Shown here piece after piece: positions 24,933 through 36,754 of a stretch of DNA of 64,000 bases; positions within the stretch are counted from its first letter, which is position 1, and each line of letters starts with the position of its first letter. Origin of the DNA: Moniliophthora roreri (Eukaryota > Basidiomycota > Agaricomycetes > Agaricales > Marasmiaceae); assembly GCA_001466705.2 (NCBI GenBank), contig LATX02000035.1, forward strand, positions 248,001 through 312,000, written 5' to 3'. The notes under the pieces were generated by a model, which worked only from the letters and a program-made list of their open reading frames with translations, had not been told where the DNA came from and made no database searches. The translations under genes were made by a program, and so were the position numbers.

Positions 24933-27900
24933 TCAAACAATCAAAAAGTCAGACGCTGTTAATGTCTTCTCTTCTTCCTTGTCAAAAGCCAAATCAATGG
25001 CGTTGCTGTTGTATCTGACACGGGCCAAAGTTCCCGACGTACTCTTCAATTTTGCTGACACCAAAGATCCGTCAGACCAGGCGATGTCCAGCGTGAATCC
25101 TCCCCGAGCCCTGAAGCCGGTTACGTTGCCTTCCTTCCAGGAAGCTGGGATGGCTGGAAGTATGTGAATCTCCCCATTATGACTCTGGAGGATCATTTCA
25201 GCGACAGCGTTGGCTCCACCTTGCAACATATGAACGTTAGTTTCAAGTTTTACACTAAAAGAACCAGGACTCGCCGAAATTAGCGTCTATCTGGAAGACA
25301 TCGTTTATTGACCATAGGTTATCGTAGGAAAACAGGTGCAAGAGCCTCTGCATGTAGTAGTACCTGAAAGAAAGAATGCGGATGAGATACACGCTCGCTG
25401 ATCACAAAGGCCACTCACGCTTTCTCTCCGTCCAAGAGTCGAGCAAAACAATTCGCCCTCCAAGCCGTAGGCCAGCCGGCTGAAGAATCACCGCGCTGCT
25501 TGAGAGATACTTTTGCAGCGTTGACCAAGGTTGTGTTGAACCGCGAGTCGATTTGCGCTCCTGGGAAGAGCGGGTACAGCTGGCTCAGGTGGTTAGTTCC
25601 ACTATTCAGAGCCCATGTCAGTACCCAGAACAAATTGCAACGAAGCCACTAACCCATTCGAGTCATAGTCTTTTGCCCATTCTTGGATTTGTCCGAGAGA
25701 ACCGATACGAATAGGCATGAGTCGTGACGTCGTTTTAGTCAGATTGGCCGCAAATTCTTCATCAACTCCTAGTAAACTCGCGAATCCAGCTGTATGGTTG
25801 AACAAGTCACGCAGAAGACTGGGAGCTGCATCAGCCTATTTTACTGTGTATGTCATGACAGCATTGACCTGTTATCGATATTGGTACCTGAACCAGACCA
25901 ATGATGAGTCAAAAGTAAACGAGAACAGAGAATTACACTGACCGTAAGTGAGGGATATCTTTGTGCCACTGTATGTCCCCAGGCCATGTTCGGGGCTCAT
26001 AGAAGGAACCATAACCAAGTACTCTGTATCTTCGACCTCCTTCGGCGTCGGAACCAAGAACTCGAGGTAAAATTCGGAAAGGCCCTTCATGAGTGGATAC
26101 GCAACATCTCTAACCCACTCTTCCTGGCTAGGATCGAACGCATAGTGTTCCCAAACGTTTTGCATCAGCCACGCAACACCCATATGCCACATGCCATAGT
26201 AAGCGCTATCGATGGGCGCAGAATCTCGCCAGAGACCAGTGTTGTGGTGTGCGACCCATCCTCGAGTGATCTTGTATTCTTCAGCAGCGATGGCCTTGCC
26301 TCGTTCCGCGAGTTCTGTTAGTAAGTTCCAAAGAGGATCAAGTGTTTCGGCAGTGTTGAGCGGTTCGGCAAGCCAGGAGTTCATCTGTACACGGATGAGA
26401 GAGTGAGGTTGATGGTGGTTCAACAACAAGTCGTACCTGTTGGTTGATGTTTATCGTGTATTTGCTGTAGGGCAACGTCAGCGTAAGCTCTATGATCCAA
26501 GGGAGATGACTCACCTTCCCCAAGCAGGGTTTGTGTCATGATTCCAGATACCTTGCAAATTCGCAGGTTCTGTCTTCCTGGACGAAGCAATTCCCAGATA
26601 ACGTCCGTACTGAGCGTACAACGCGAACACATCTTGATCGGCGTCAGCTCCACCGGACAAGTTCTTGCGAATGTGGGTTGGGAGGTAAGTATATTCCGAT
26701 GGTGTGCCTAAGCAAAGTATGGTCAGGGAATGCCAGAGTTAGAACGGGAAGTACACACCTAGCGAAATATCCACTCTCCCAAATAACGCCTGATAATCCG
26801 CCAGATGCGTGTCCAACAACTCATCCCATGTCTTGCCTCTTACGGAATCCAAGGTCTCGGAGACTCTAGCTTCAGGGTCTGCGGATACATCGTCATAACG
26901 CACGAAATTGGTGTCGATTGCGATAACGAGTTGGGCCTCGTCTGCTCCTGAAACCGATAGCGTTGCGTCATCCTCGTTAGGTTCAACAGAGGCATTTGCA
27001 CCGGCAGTGGCGACTTCGATACGTGTGAGGAACTTGATTGATCCGGGGACGTCGTACTTTGTCGTTCCTTTTGCAGTCATACTCAGTGAATTGTTGGTTA
27101 CCACAAAATTCTAAAGTATCCCAAAGTCAGTATGAGAGCCTTGATATCAGATCGCGACGGGTACTCACAGGACCAACCATTGGCGTTAAGAGGCCTGCTT
27201 TGAATTCCACTTTCCCAGTTTCATTCGTCGAAATCTTGATGACGATAACATTATCAGGATGACTCGCAAACGCGCTGCGAGTGAATTGAACGGCGTCGAT
27301 CACGTATGTAGTAGTAGCAATAGCGGTGGTGAGGTCCAAGCTGTGGTTGTAGTTCTTGACGTCGGACAAAGATGCGTCGGGGAATGTAAGGGTGAGGTTT
27401 CCGGCAGCTGTACGGTGATGTTAGAATGGCTTGAGGAAGTAGTGTGGATTGCGAGTAGCTCACTTTGATACATCTGTTGCTTGAGAGGAATACCCATGCA
27501 TGAGTCTTGAGTTAGGTTCTGCGCCAGATCAAGTTTGTCCTGCCTATCGAAGGCTTAGGTCAGTTTAACATTCGGATATATGGGTATAGACGAGAAGTCA
27601 CTAACCAGATATACTCGCGTATCTGAGGTAGCCAATTTGAACAATTTTTGTTGTTGGGGTCGTTCATGGAACCAGACCAGATGTGGTCCTACATGCAGAG
27701 TCAGTGAACATAGTCGGGATCGGAAACGGGGGAAGCTCGTACCTCATTGAGGACTATCACTTCTGCAGGAACTAGTCCGAGCATCTCAGCACCCAGCCGC
27801 CCGTTCCCAAGAGGGAGTACTGTATAGTGGATAAGCGCAAGTCGTTCTGAAGGGGCTGGATTACGTACCGGTTGAGGTATTGAACCACATCATGGTAGAC

Positions 27901-28029
27901 TAAATGTCAGAATAAGGTCAGTTGGACGTCGAGTTCCTAGTGAATAAACCAACTGACTGCATAAGCGGCCACGGTGCTTAGGAGTAACACCAATGACACG
28001 GACAAGGGAAAGCATTGCAAACTTGCCAT
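24933..28029 (-). CDS. Secreted alpha-L-fucosidase, glycoside hydrolase family 95
   Basis: I place the start at ATG 28029, which gives a good signal peptide (MASLQCFPLSVSLVLLLSTV, cleavage after AYA). An upstream ATG at 28108 in another frame gives a weaker start. Many short introns. GH95 landmarks in order: VLPLGNGRLGAEMLG and VLNEDHIWSGSMNDPNN at the N-terminus; the catalytic-domain motif TININQQMNSW, where the two Asn match the active-site pair that activates water; RGWVAHHNTGLWRD; PSMSPEHG with the probable general-acid Glu; and NDVFQIDANFGGANAVAEM with the active-site Asp. The C-terminal beta domain ends ASDFLIV. The enzyme should remove alpha-1,2-fucose from glycans by inversion outside the cell. 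The junction inside NFG|GANA appears to use a GC donor. All catalytic residues are present, so the enzyme should be active. Confidence 0.93.
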
Positions 28030-28536
28030 CTTTGAGGGCGTATCGCAAGTTCGCTGAAGATATCCAGTTTATTATTGCAAGGAGAAGACCTAAGGTATAA
28101 ATGAGCATCAGAAGAGGGGTGAAATGTATGATTTTGACTTACCGTATGATGAGATGACCATATGACGAAGCAACGTGAAGTAATGAGCATATGGATATCT
28201 GCGGCGCGGTTTGACGGTAAGAGACTCCCGGCAGTAGCCTTGGGTTACTGCTTCTTTGGGCCACGATGGTTGATGACAACCTGGCAGGAATGATGCGAGA
28301 AAATGGCGACGTTGGAGCGCAGAAGACGTGTTGACTGACGTTCTTAGTGCCGACAAGGACACCGTTTGTGGGAATATGTGGAGTTCTAATATGAGAGAAA
28401 TGAAAGAAAATGGAGATGGAATGTGGGCATATGAATGGACCTGAGGACCTCACGACAATGGATAGTGGGAAGCGTGTGACACATGTCGTGATTTGGGGGG
28501 AGGAGATCGCTCTGAATCTGCGAGGACCGAGCCAGG

Positions 28537-29203
28537 CTAACCCCTGGAGGTGATATTCCTCTGGTTTCCTTGTCTGGATGAGCCAGCAGCGGCATCGTCT
28601 CTATCCACCTGTAGACGACCATCAACAATCCCGTGCTTTCGCTCCAAAGCATGCATCCTTCTCCGCAGATCCAATGGGTTCCTCCGTCTGGTCTCGAGCT
28701 TCTTCTCTAACGCCTGTGCATGTAGCCTCGTGTCGGTTTCCAACAGATCAAGATTGGACCATATCTCGATGTCGAGTGAATCCTTTACGAGGCGTTCTCG
28801 ATAACGATTGGTCTTTTCTGCCCAGGTGGCGAGAAGTGCAGGTTCATCGGAGGTCTCTTTGTGGTCCCACGTAGTGTTTGTACCGTCTGCTCTGTGCCAG
28901 TTGTCCCAAGCGATCTGAGGCCGTTACTCTGAGTTGTTGAAGGTTTGCAGTTTAGCACATATATCATACCTCGTACCTTTTATTTTGGAGTCAGCTTTGT
29001 GCATTAAGCTATAAACAAGTACTGCACCTGGATTTCCCTTGCCTGATTTCTTCGCTAACGATCCGGGCATCCCAGTCTTGATCCATGTCCATGCTATGGT
29101 CCTCAAACTCGGATTCCGAGGTTGTCCAGAATTCCTTTGTGCCCAGTTCAAGGTTGATAGGGTCGTCGGATAGGATGAATTCGTTGTTCGAGGCAGAAGG
29201 CAT
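28537..29203 (-). CDS. Small chromodomain protein
   Basis: Starts at ATG 29203 and is spliced in three exons to a stop at 28537, giving about 180-190 residues. After an acidic N-terminus, residues ~44-100 fit a chromodomain: ARIVSEEIRQGKS, then RYEIAWDNWHRADGTNTTW, ending in a helix EPALLATWAEK. The spacing and the NTTW box match the chromo fold in which aromatic residues bind methyl-lysine. A basic, helical C-terminus (LEKKLETRRRNPLDLRRRM) follows. Fungal relatives with this chromodomain often continue into a SET methyltransferase (Su(var)3-9 type); here I see no SET or pre-SET region before the fucosidase gene. It could be a stand-alone reader or a truncated methyltransferase. Not a previously named gene that I recognise. 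Confidence 0.72.
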
Positions 29204-29416
29204 GATGGAGGTAAAAGAGCAACTCGTTCTCGCCGCGTCCCCGCGGGCACGCGGGAGTCCTCGTGTTCACTCATTCCGTACACTAACATGCTATGAAAGC
29301 CATTGGCTAAAGTGAAAATGAACTGAAGAATATTGCAGAATTCCACTAATAAGTTAAAGACCAGTGATACAATACATGCGCTGAATACCAATGAGTACCA
29401 ATTCCGGGACGCATAT

Positions 29417-30624
29417 TCAGACGAGACTGCCAGTCCATTGCCTAACCAACCTCTCCCAGCATTCCCCAATCTGCATATGCTCTCCTTCACAAGCATCGAA
29501 TATGACACCGCCTCGTTCGTCCAACGTTCTCAGACCGATCCAGTCTTCGGTGTACAACGGTTGAAGATGCATCGGAATCGTCGTACGGTCCACCGTCCTT
29601 ACCGACGTCGACTGTGAACCAACGACCTCCTGCTGCGTTTCATCATGATACTCCAGATCCAGGTCTTCATCTTCAATAAACTCGCTTCCGAACCAAGCGC
29701 TCTCCTTTGGTACGACGGTTCTGTCGTTTGTGAACAAGATCAAAACCAAGTGTTCTAACGAGGCCAGATTCTGTGCATATGCCTCGTTCCTGGTCTCTGG
29801 GATTTCGTTGTTGATAGAAGTCAGGAATTTGTTCACTTCGAGGTATTTGGGAAGTTGAGCCGGGTCGCGGAAGTATTGAGCCTGCAAAATTTTGAGGAGA
29901 GAATTAGGGTAAATTGAGAGGTATAATAATGATACCCTGACGCACCTGAATGAAATTCTCCTGCGCCCATTCACTGTACACGGCCGCCTTTGTAGCCCGA
30001 CGCGCAATTTGGCATAAAACGTCAAACTGGCGGCATTTTCCAATGTCAGAGACACCCATATGTTGTGAGCCGAACGTGATGAGATTGTGGATTGGAGGGG
30101 TGTTGTACCGTTCGACATAGGCCCGAAGGAATTGACCACCTGGTATGTAGTGAGACGACTGTTCTGATGCAAGCGTGGTACAGGTTCACCTTGGGAGAAT
30201 CCAATCGCATCAAAGCCGTTCTGGAGCTCTGGGATTCCAGCGAGCTGCTCAGCTACTTGCTCTAGCTGCACATTGACGTTTCCATACTAAAGTTTGCCGT
30301 GAGTCCTGTTGGTCGATTCGACAGTTTGTTCAGAGTTACGCACGAAGCCCGCCTGTCTGTCCTTATCCAAATCTTCCTCGATAAAGATGGAATGTATGAA
30401 TATCCCGGGGTGAACCTGCTTGATCATTTCTTGGAACTCGAGCATGCCAGGAGACGAATGCGAGTCACCTGCACATAGGGATTTCAGTCAAGGTTATATG
30501 AGTCTCAGACAACGATAAACACACCGAGTCCATGCCAAAGAACAAGTGAACGAGGCGATTTGGTGGGTGAAGCGGACGTGAGCAAGAGACTGAGGCACAA
30601 GGACAATGACAGAAGGAGAAACAT
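29417..30624 (-). CDS. PPT1: Palmitoyl-protein thioesterase 1
   Basis: Starts at ATG 30624 with a signal peptide (MFLLLSLSLCLSLLLTSAS) and is spliced in four or five exons to a stop at 29417. The alpha/beta-hydrolase landmarks are clear: LVLWHGLGDSHSSPGML near the N-terminus with the oxyanion region, the nucleophile elbow GFSQGGQFLRAYVERYN, THIGFGSQH-like ITFGSQHMGVSD, and the late NDRTVVPKESAWFG carrying the catalytic Asp, followed by the histidine in CEGEHMQIG. It removes palmitate from cysteine residues of proteins in the lysosome/vacuole. Length and order match fungal PPT1. A TATATATATA stretch lies about 50 bases upstream of the start, probably the TATA region. It lies 213 bases upstream of the chromodomain gene on the same strand. 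Confidence 0.93.
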
Positions 30625-30667
30625 GGCTGAAGTCAACGCTGAAGCGCTGAAGCACCGCCTCAACTGA

Positions 30668-30682
30668 CAACTATATATATAT
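30668..30682 (-). promoter_or_regulatory. TATA region of PPT1
   Basis: The run CTATATATATATG lies about 45-60 bases upstream of the PPT1 start codon on the minus strand, the normal distance for a fungal core promoter. No other element was identified. Confidence 0.4.
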
Positions 30683-31850
30683 GTAGCGCGCTTATTACCG
30701 TTGCCGAGAAGTTTAAGGTCAAACTCCCCTTCGCATCATCCAAACCTGGTCACTACACTTGTCAACGCCATTAGCACCAGTCAAGGTAACTCAAGTGCAT
30801 CTTCTGAGGCTTGGATTAGACTGATGGAAATTGCGAAAAAGGAAGAATAGAGGGACCGGAGCGACGGGGGTGAGTCCGAAGACATTTTACATGCATACGT
30901 GCGCTTATGCTAACGATGTAGACCTCGCTACTGATCTGCAATCTGCAATCAATCCATGTCCTGTCAATGAACCACGTTTATCTTTGCAACATTTAATGAA
31001 CGGAGACCTTCTCGTGGTGTAGAATCCACCAACCTTCCGCAACATACGAATGAATTGGCCCATAGAATATGCTGGGTGCCAATGCTATTATGTCTATGCA
31101 AAAGGGAACTGGGCCAACTCATCCTTGAAGGTTTGGATCCCGTTCATCTGTCCATCAGGGCTGACAGATTGCAGATACTGGGCACTCCACGATGCTTGAC
31201 AGGAACATGTTTTTTCATCGCTTGGGGGAAAAGGAAGACTGAATGTCTCCTACCTTTCCGCTCAAACCACCGCAAGATATAATCGCTCGTTTACGTCGAA
31301 CCGTGAGTTCATTCGGCTCACGAATCATCGCGAGGTTTTGCAGGGTTGCACCAATCAAGTGTCCGGAGACATCAGTCCTCCTGCGGCCTAGAGTAAGATT
31401 TCTCTGAAGCTCGTGACGCAGACCGACAGACAAAATGCATATCTCTACACTTGGTTGGTGCAGTCCCGCAAAGTCTTGTGTTGAGCCGATGTAGGGACTG
31501 CCCTCTATGTGCATGTGAATACCGCTATACAAAGTGCGGCACTATTAAGGATACGTTTGTCCTTATCCATAATGTATGGGTTGGTCGTCTGACTCTGAAC
31601 GATTACGGCGACATGTTGTTCGAGGGAACCGAATGAGCTCGCTCACAATGAAATAGGCTCATTTTGATCTTGGGGTGCTTATGTTGTGGGAAGGGGGCAG
31701 ACGCGAGGTCGAGGGACAGACCAACAGTGTCATATCCCTCAGAGAACTGTTCTACCTTTCAAGGTTAGTAAGTCATTCCAAATAGTGGATGCAGGCTAAA
31801 AGGGATTAACAAACTTGAGGACGAAAATGGGATGAGGGTGCAGATATTTC

Positions 31851-31860
31851 GTATATAAGG
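31851..31860 (+). promoter_or_regulatory. TATA box of inhibitor gene 1
   Basis: GTATATAAGG about 70 bases upstream of the start codon at 31928. The same word and its downstream flank are conserved in unit B at 34151, which supports a functional core promoter. Confidence 0.65.
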
Positions 31861-31927
31861 ACCTTGGATGAGCGAATAATCCCTCAAGCTCTCCCAGAGT
31901 TCCCAACTTCCTATTGATTCTTTAAGC

Positions 31928-32538
31928 ATGTCTCTCGAACCCGGTCACTACTACATCCAAAACCGCAAGAAATACATCGGCCATTCGGATGAAAAACCAC
32001 CCGCTCCACAGCGCGTTATCGTGCTTCCTGATGGTGTCCGAGCCCCCAAGGTTCGTTGTCGTTTTGCTTGGCATCAGCCTAGAGATCACTGGTTGTTTCT
32101 ACAGTGGTTGGTCGAAAAAGCTGGCAACGACCGTTATATCATTAAGGTTGAGGAGCCCGATGGCTCCTACGCTTCGGCCGCTAAGGTCGACGACAAAGTC
32201 TTTGTAAGGGTTGAAAGACCCGGGCCCGATCTCTGGTATATCATACCCGATGAGCGGGGAGGCAAAGGTAGTTATGTGTACGTGTCATATCCCTCTATCT
32301 ACATCGCAAAAAATTGACATGCGGCCTTTGCTTAGTATTACAACTACTGAACGCTATGACGGCTGGGTTGCTCCCGAAGAGCCAGAGGATCAGGTGAGTA
32401 TAGATCTACAAATAAGCAATGCGTATTCATGACTTCGTTGCTTTGAAGATTCTGTGCCGACCATTGATTGTTGGGCCGTCCTTCCCACCCTTCTACCCAC
32501 CGAATGAGACCTTCCAGTTTTCCCGTGCTGATAAATAA
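31928..32538 (+). CDS. Serine protease inhibitor, I66 (mycospin/cospin-like), copy 1
   Basis: Four exons: 31928-32050, 32105-32277, 32336-32393 and 32449-32538, with matching phases, giving 147 residues. The N-terminus (MSLEPGHYYIQNRKKYIG) and the C-terminal block RPLIVGPSFPPFYPPNETFQ are the hallmarks of the basidiomycete I66 serine protease inhibitor family, known from cospin of Coprinopsis; GWVAPEEPEDQ lies between. The fold is a beta-trefoil, usually without a signal peptide, acting in the cytoplasm or fruiting body, probably against insect or nematode digestive proteases or in protein turnover. There is no signal peptide here, as expected. The third intron boundary (GT|T in a Val codon) was chosen because it alone keeps the GWVAP block in frame. 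Confidence 0.85.
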
Positions 32539-34227
32539 AGGTCCAAGAACATCTGAATGTTGCGACATGGATATCTTGGAAAGTCTCAAGAATTCTGTAT
32601 AGCTGTCTGTATAAATAGTTCCGGGGATGCTTGATTGTGTTGGCCTCGATTTTTTTTGTTGATAATTGAAAAATAAGGAACTTCGACCATTTGTTGTTAT
32701 TAAGCTGGATGGAACATTAGTGGACACCAGTAGACAAGAATATCATTGAACAGGCTTCCGGAAGCACCTAGGGCTCAGTCCGAGAAATAGCGTAGATGAC
32801 GACCTCTGGGCTGAAGTCAGTCTCACATAGTTGCAGCCGGGGCCTTGCTTGCTGCTGGTCTAGAGGGCACAACCAGGATTCGGACCGGGAGATGGATCCT
32901 TTCGTTGTGTATGTGCGTCCCTAGAGTGTTTTTTGGGTGGTGGGCGCTTAACGTGGCGATAGCTCTAAATTAGGAAGAAAAGCTGTTACGCGACTCTTTC
33001 TCAACTCACCACTTTGGTTCCCTTTGCATCGTTACTGTCGACACCTGGCCACCAACCTCTGTAAACGCCTTTAGCACCGGTAAAGGAAAGTCAAGATTGT
33101 CTTCTGAGGTTTGGATTAGGCTGATGCCAGAAATCACGAATGAAGGGGATTACTGGAGCGACGGAGGTGAGTCAGACCCTTTACATTTATATCTTGTGCT
33201 ACCCCAGCCTTCCAGATAGTAGAAGATGTAGAATCTCGCTAATCACCTCCCATCTGCATTTAATCCGTGTCTTCAATGAATCACAATCATCTTTGCAACG
33301 TTCGACGAACGACGCCCAAACGACACCTTGAAAGCTTGCAATGCAACCTTGGACCTTCCGCAACGCATGAGTGAATTAGCCCTCTTTCTGCATAGAATCT
33401 GCTGGGTTCCAATGCTATTATGTCTATGCAAAAGGGAACTGGGCCAATTCACCCTTGTCACTTGAAATTTCGGATCCCCTTCATCTGTCCATCAGGCTGA
33501 CAGTTGGGGAAATTACAGATATTGGGCACCCTACGATGCTTGACAGGAACATGTTTTGTCATCGCTTGGGGGAAAAGGAAGACTGAACGTCTCCTACCTT
33601 CCTACTCGAAGCACCACAAGACATAATCGCTCGTTTACGTCGAGCCGCGAGTCCATCCGGCTCACGAATCATCACGAGGCTATGAAGAATCGTACCGATC
33701 AAGTGTTCGGAGACATCGCATTCTGCCACATAAAGTCGAACGGAGATATCAGTCCTGGGGCCTAGAGTGGGGTTTCTCTAGAGCTTGTGACGCAGGCCGA
33801 CAGACAGAATGCATGTCTCCACACCTGGTCAGTACAGTACCGCAAAGTCTTGCGTTGAACCGATATAGGGATTGCCCTCTATGTGCATGTGAATACCGCT
33901 GTACAAAGTGCGGCACCATTAAGGATATGTTTTTCTTTATCTGTAACATATGGGTTGCTCGTCTGACTCTGAACGATTACGGCGACGTGTATGTCCATAC
34001 TTACGGTTAGAGGGAACCAATTGAATCGATAGAGTTGTCTTGATCTCAAGGTGCTTATGGAGCGGGAAGGTAGCAGATGCGAGGTCGAGGGATAGACAAA
34101 CAGCATCATATCCCTGATAGAACCGTTCGGGATGGGGGTGCAGGTATTCTGTATATAAGGACCTTGGATGAGCGAATAGTCCCTCAAGCTCTCCTAGAGT
34201 TCCCAATTTCTCATTGATTCTTCAAGC
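32539..34227. other. Spacer between inhibitor copies
   Basis: Includes the 3' flank of copy 1, about 350 unique bases (32696-33029), and the duplicated upstream part of unit B. No gene is supported. ORFs at 33556-33765 and 33879-34187 have no conserved counterpart in unit A. Confidence 0.5.
34151..34160 (+). promoter_or_regulatory. TATA box of inhibitor gene 2
   Basis: GTATATAAGG at the same distance from the start codon as in copy 1. Confidence 0.6.
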
Positions 34228-34724
34228 ATGCCTCTCAAAACTGGTACCTACTTCATCCAAAACCGCAGGAACTTCCTTGGTCATTCAGAAGACAAACCAC
34301 CCGCTCCACAGCGTGTTATCACCCTTCCTGGAGGTGTCCTGGCCCCCAAGGTTTGTTCTCGTTTTGCTTAGCATTAGTCTCAATCACTAATTGTTTCTAC
34401 AGTGGTTTGTCGAACAAGTTGGTGAGGATCTTTATACCATTAAGACTGATGAAGGCCGGACCCGTACGATTGAGGACAAAATCTTTGCAATAACAGTTTA
34501 CCCAGGACCTGAACCTGAGGTTTGGTATATCACACCCAATGAGCGAGGAGGCAAAGATAGTTATGTGTACATGTCATGTCCCTCTGCCTACATCACGAGA
34601 AATTGACACGCAGTCTTTGGTTAGTATTGCAGCTGACACTGAATGCCAGAAAGACTGGGTTGCTCCGGATGAACCATATCAACAGGTGGGTATAGATCTA
34701 CAAATGAGCAATGCGTATTCATAA
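34228..34724 (+). CDS. I66-type protease inhibitor, copy 2, altered C-terminus
   Basis: Exons 34228-34350, 34403-34566 and 34625-34685 match copy 1 in frame and phase, and encode a related protein (MPLKTGTYFIQNRRNF.., DWVAPDEPYQQ). The last intron is broken: copy 1 has the acceptor TTTGAAG, copy 2 has TTTGAAT at the same place. If the intron is retained the frame ends at TAA 34722-34724, giving 128 residues without the conserved C-terminal block. An AG further on (just before TCCGAACCACCC) is in phase and would restore SEPPYYPPNETFQF, but the original stop is also lost and the frame would run to a TGA at 34888-34890. So copy 2 is either a diverging variant or an early pseudogene. The coordinates given are for the intron-retained reading. 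Confidence 0.6.
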
Positions 34725-34890
34725 CTTCATTGCTTTGAATATTATGTACCGAAACTTGATCGTTGGGCAGTCCGAACCACCCTACTACCCACCAAATGAG
34801 ACCTTCCAGTTTCTCCCTGCCCTCGTGGGTAAAGGACCAAGAACATCTGAATCTTGCGACGTAGATGTCTTGGGGAATCTCAAGAACTGA

Positions 34891-36459
34891 ACAGCTGTCT
34901 GTATAAGTAGTTATAACAATGGTGAATTGTGAGTTTTTTTGTCAAAGTCAAGAAATTAGGAAGTTTGACCACTTCTGCCAATTTCTTTCCTTTATGGAAG
35001 GTATAAGATGAGTGGGAAAGTTGTGGTTTGATAGATGTCGGTAGATCATTTTGTTTTTGTGACTTTCATTGTTCTGCTTCGCTCTCATCATCGGTTAATC
35101 TCCAGAAAACGGACTCGTAATTGCCATCGGACCCTGATGGCCACCCACCAGACCTGTCACTGGTCGGTGTATGGCCGCCCACCGTGGCTGTGGCAAGTCG
35201 GAATCGTCAAGAATTGTCAAGTCGTTGACTGAATCGACCTTTCCCTCAGTCAATTATTATAACTTATGGACATGCTATGCAATCATGACGGTGTCTCCAT
35301 CAGACCTTGAACCACCTAGAAACACGACTCAGCTTATAGTGCTGGCTGGATGCATACCATTCATCCCTAATTCATCCTTATGTCCCACTTTACCATTTGA
35401 TAACCTCATACACCCATATATTTTCTTAGTAGAATCAAATATGTATTTTATAGTGCTTGAATACATCTAGGGGTGCTACCTGCTGGGCTAGAAGCTGCTT
35501 AGCCAGCTACAGCTACAAGCAGCTAAGCTGATAAGAATTATCAAAACATAGTAAACTCACCTCAGACACTTTACACAGCTTCTAATGGGCTTCTAACATC
35601 TTCAGTGACTACTTCCAACTGCATGCAGCAGATAGAACACTAGTGATTTCACACTGTTGAGGGTCACTGGTAGCAGGTGCCTAATGCACCCCCACATTTC
35701 CAGGGTTCTAGACCAAGCTGCAGGCTTACCACTGCACTTGTGCTGTGCTACACCCAAGTTCTTTTGGGTTCAAGAGGGTCCTGGACAAACATAGATTAGT
35801 AATGAGCAAGATAAAAACAAATGTAAGTCTTTTCAGAATTTCCCCCAAAATTAATGGCTTAGCTGCTATTAGCCATAGCATAGCTTAGCAAGCCATTAAC
35901 ATCCCTAAATACATCCAATAAGCACAGACACTAAAGTCTGCGAAATTCATATCTTTCTCAACTGAGAGCCCCAGATTCTCCCAGAGCCTCTGATTAAGAG
36001 CTATAATACTCAAGCAACCACATTTTGAAGCTAGAAGAGATATAAACTAGCTTTTGAGTATTTCGGGCAGGGAACATGGCGGCATCAGAAAAAACTGTGA
36101 AACAATATTTCACTCTCGTCCAATCATTTACTGTGCCCATTGATGGGTCCTTCAATGTACTCCACTGTGCTATGCTTGCAGCCTATTCTATCACTAGCAT
36201 GACCCAGAGCTAAAGCTCACAACTGTATACATGTATGTGGTGGGCTATTCTGTTTTTCGCCTGCACTCACCAGCTTTGTGGAGCTCCACAGATTTCAAAG
36301 GGGCCAGCATATAGATGTTGTGGATGCATCTATCAGGATAGTCAATGACAAATGCCAGATTCAGATCTCTGATTTAGAGTTGATCATTGACAAGGTGGTA
36401 GCTCAAATGACTTGAAAAAGGAGGTTGGAAAGCCACAACATGAAATATTCAAGGCATTC
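34891..36459. other. Intergenic DNA passing into CpG-poor repeat
   Basis: Up to about 35.3 kb the DNA is ordinary. From there it becomes CpG-poor, with TG/CA-rich words such as CAAGCTGCAGGCTTACCACTG. No intact coding frame is seen. A frame at about 36276-36459 is partly open and seems to continue beyond the Copia insertion. Confidence 0.5.
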
Positions 36460-36754
36460 TGTTGAAGATTGTGGGTGATACATGAATTACCACCTGATTG
36501 TACATTTCTACTCTGTACTCCGTTTCCCATTCCTGCTTCCCGACTACAATACATGTTCTATATGATATATGTCCAACTCGTCTTACCTATTAATCAAATT
36601 TCCCAGTTTAGTATTTATTAGCTATGTATGCATTGTAACGCCTCAGCCATTCACACATCTAGTGAGACTGTCTGAGGTATAAGATATTATTTCTTTCATA
36701 TATTTCTCTTACTCACAACCAATCCCTACAGTACTTATTCTGCTATTTACAACA
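36460..36754 (+). repeat. 5' LTR of Copia element
   Basis: 295 bases, TGT...ACA ends. About 30 positions differ from the 3' LTR (roughly 10 percent by eye), so the insertion is old. Eight of the differences are adjacent pairs in which one LTR has TG and the other CA. Confidence 0.95.

Larger units (their letters stand above)
30735..32695. repeat. Tandem duplication, unit A (carries inhibitor gene 1)
   Basis: The left copy of a duplicated block. Matches to unit B run from CCTGGTCACTACACTTGTCAACGCC-like sequence near 30745 to the AAATAAGGAACTTCGACC region near 32690, at a constant offset of about 2,300 bases. About 1.2 kb of upstream DNA is duplicated together with the inhibitor gene; no conserved gene is evident in that part. 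A minus-strand frame at 31215-31532 is open in unit A but has in-frame stops in unit B. Confidence 0.8.
33030..34980. repeat. Tandem duplication, unit B (carries inhibitor gene 2)
   Basis: The right copy of the 2.3-kb duplication. It is clearly diverged from unit A by substitutions and small indels, so the duplication is not recent, yet the promoter box, the start codon and the first two introns are all retained. Confidence 0.8.

Noticed and set aside
28139..28453. Possible SET-domain continuation of the chromodomain gene
   Set aside because: I translated all three minus-strand frames between 28030 and 28536 and found no pre-SET cysteines or SET motifs; the region is better explained as the fucosidase promoter.
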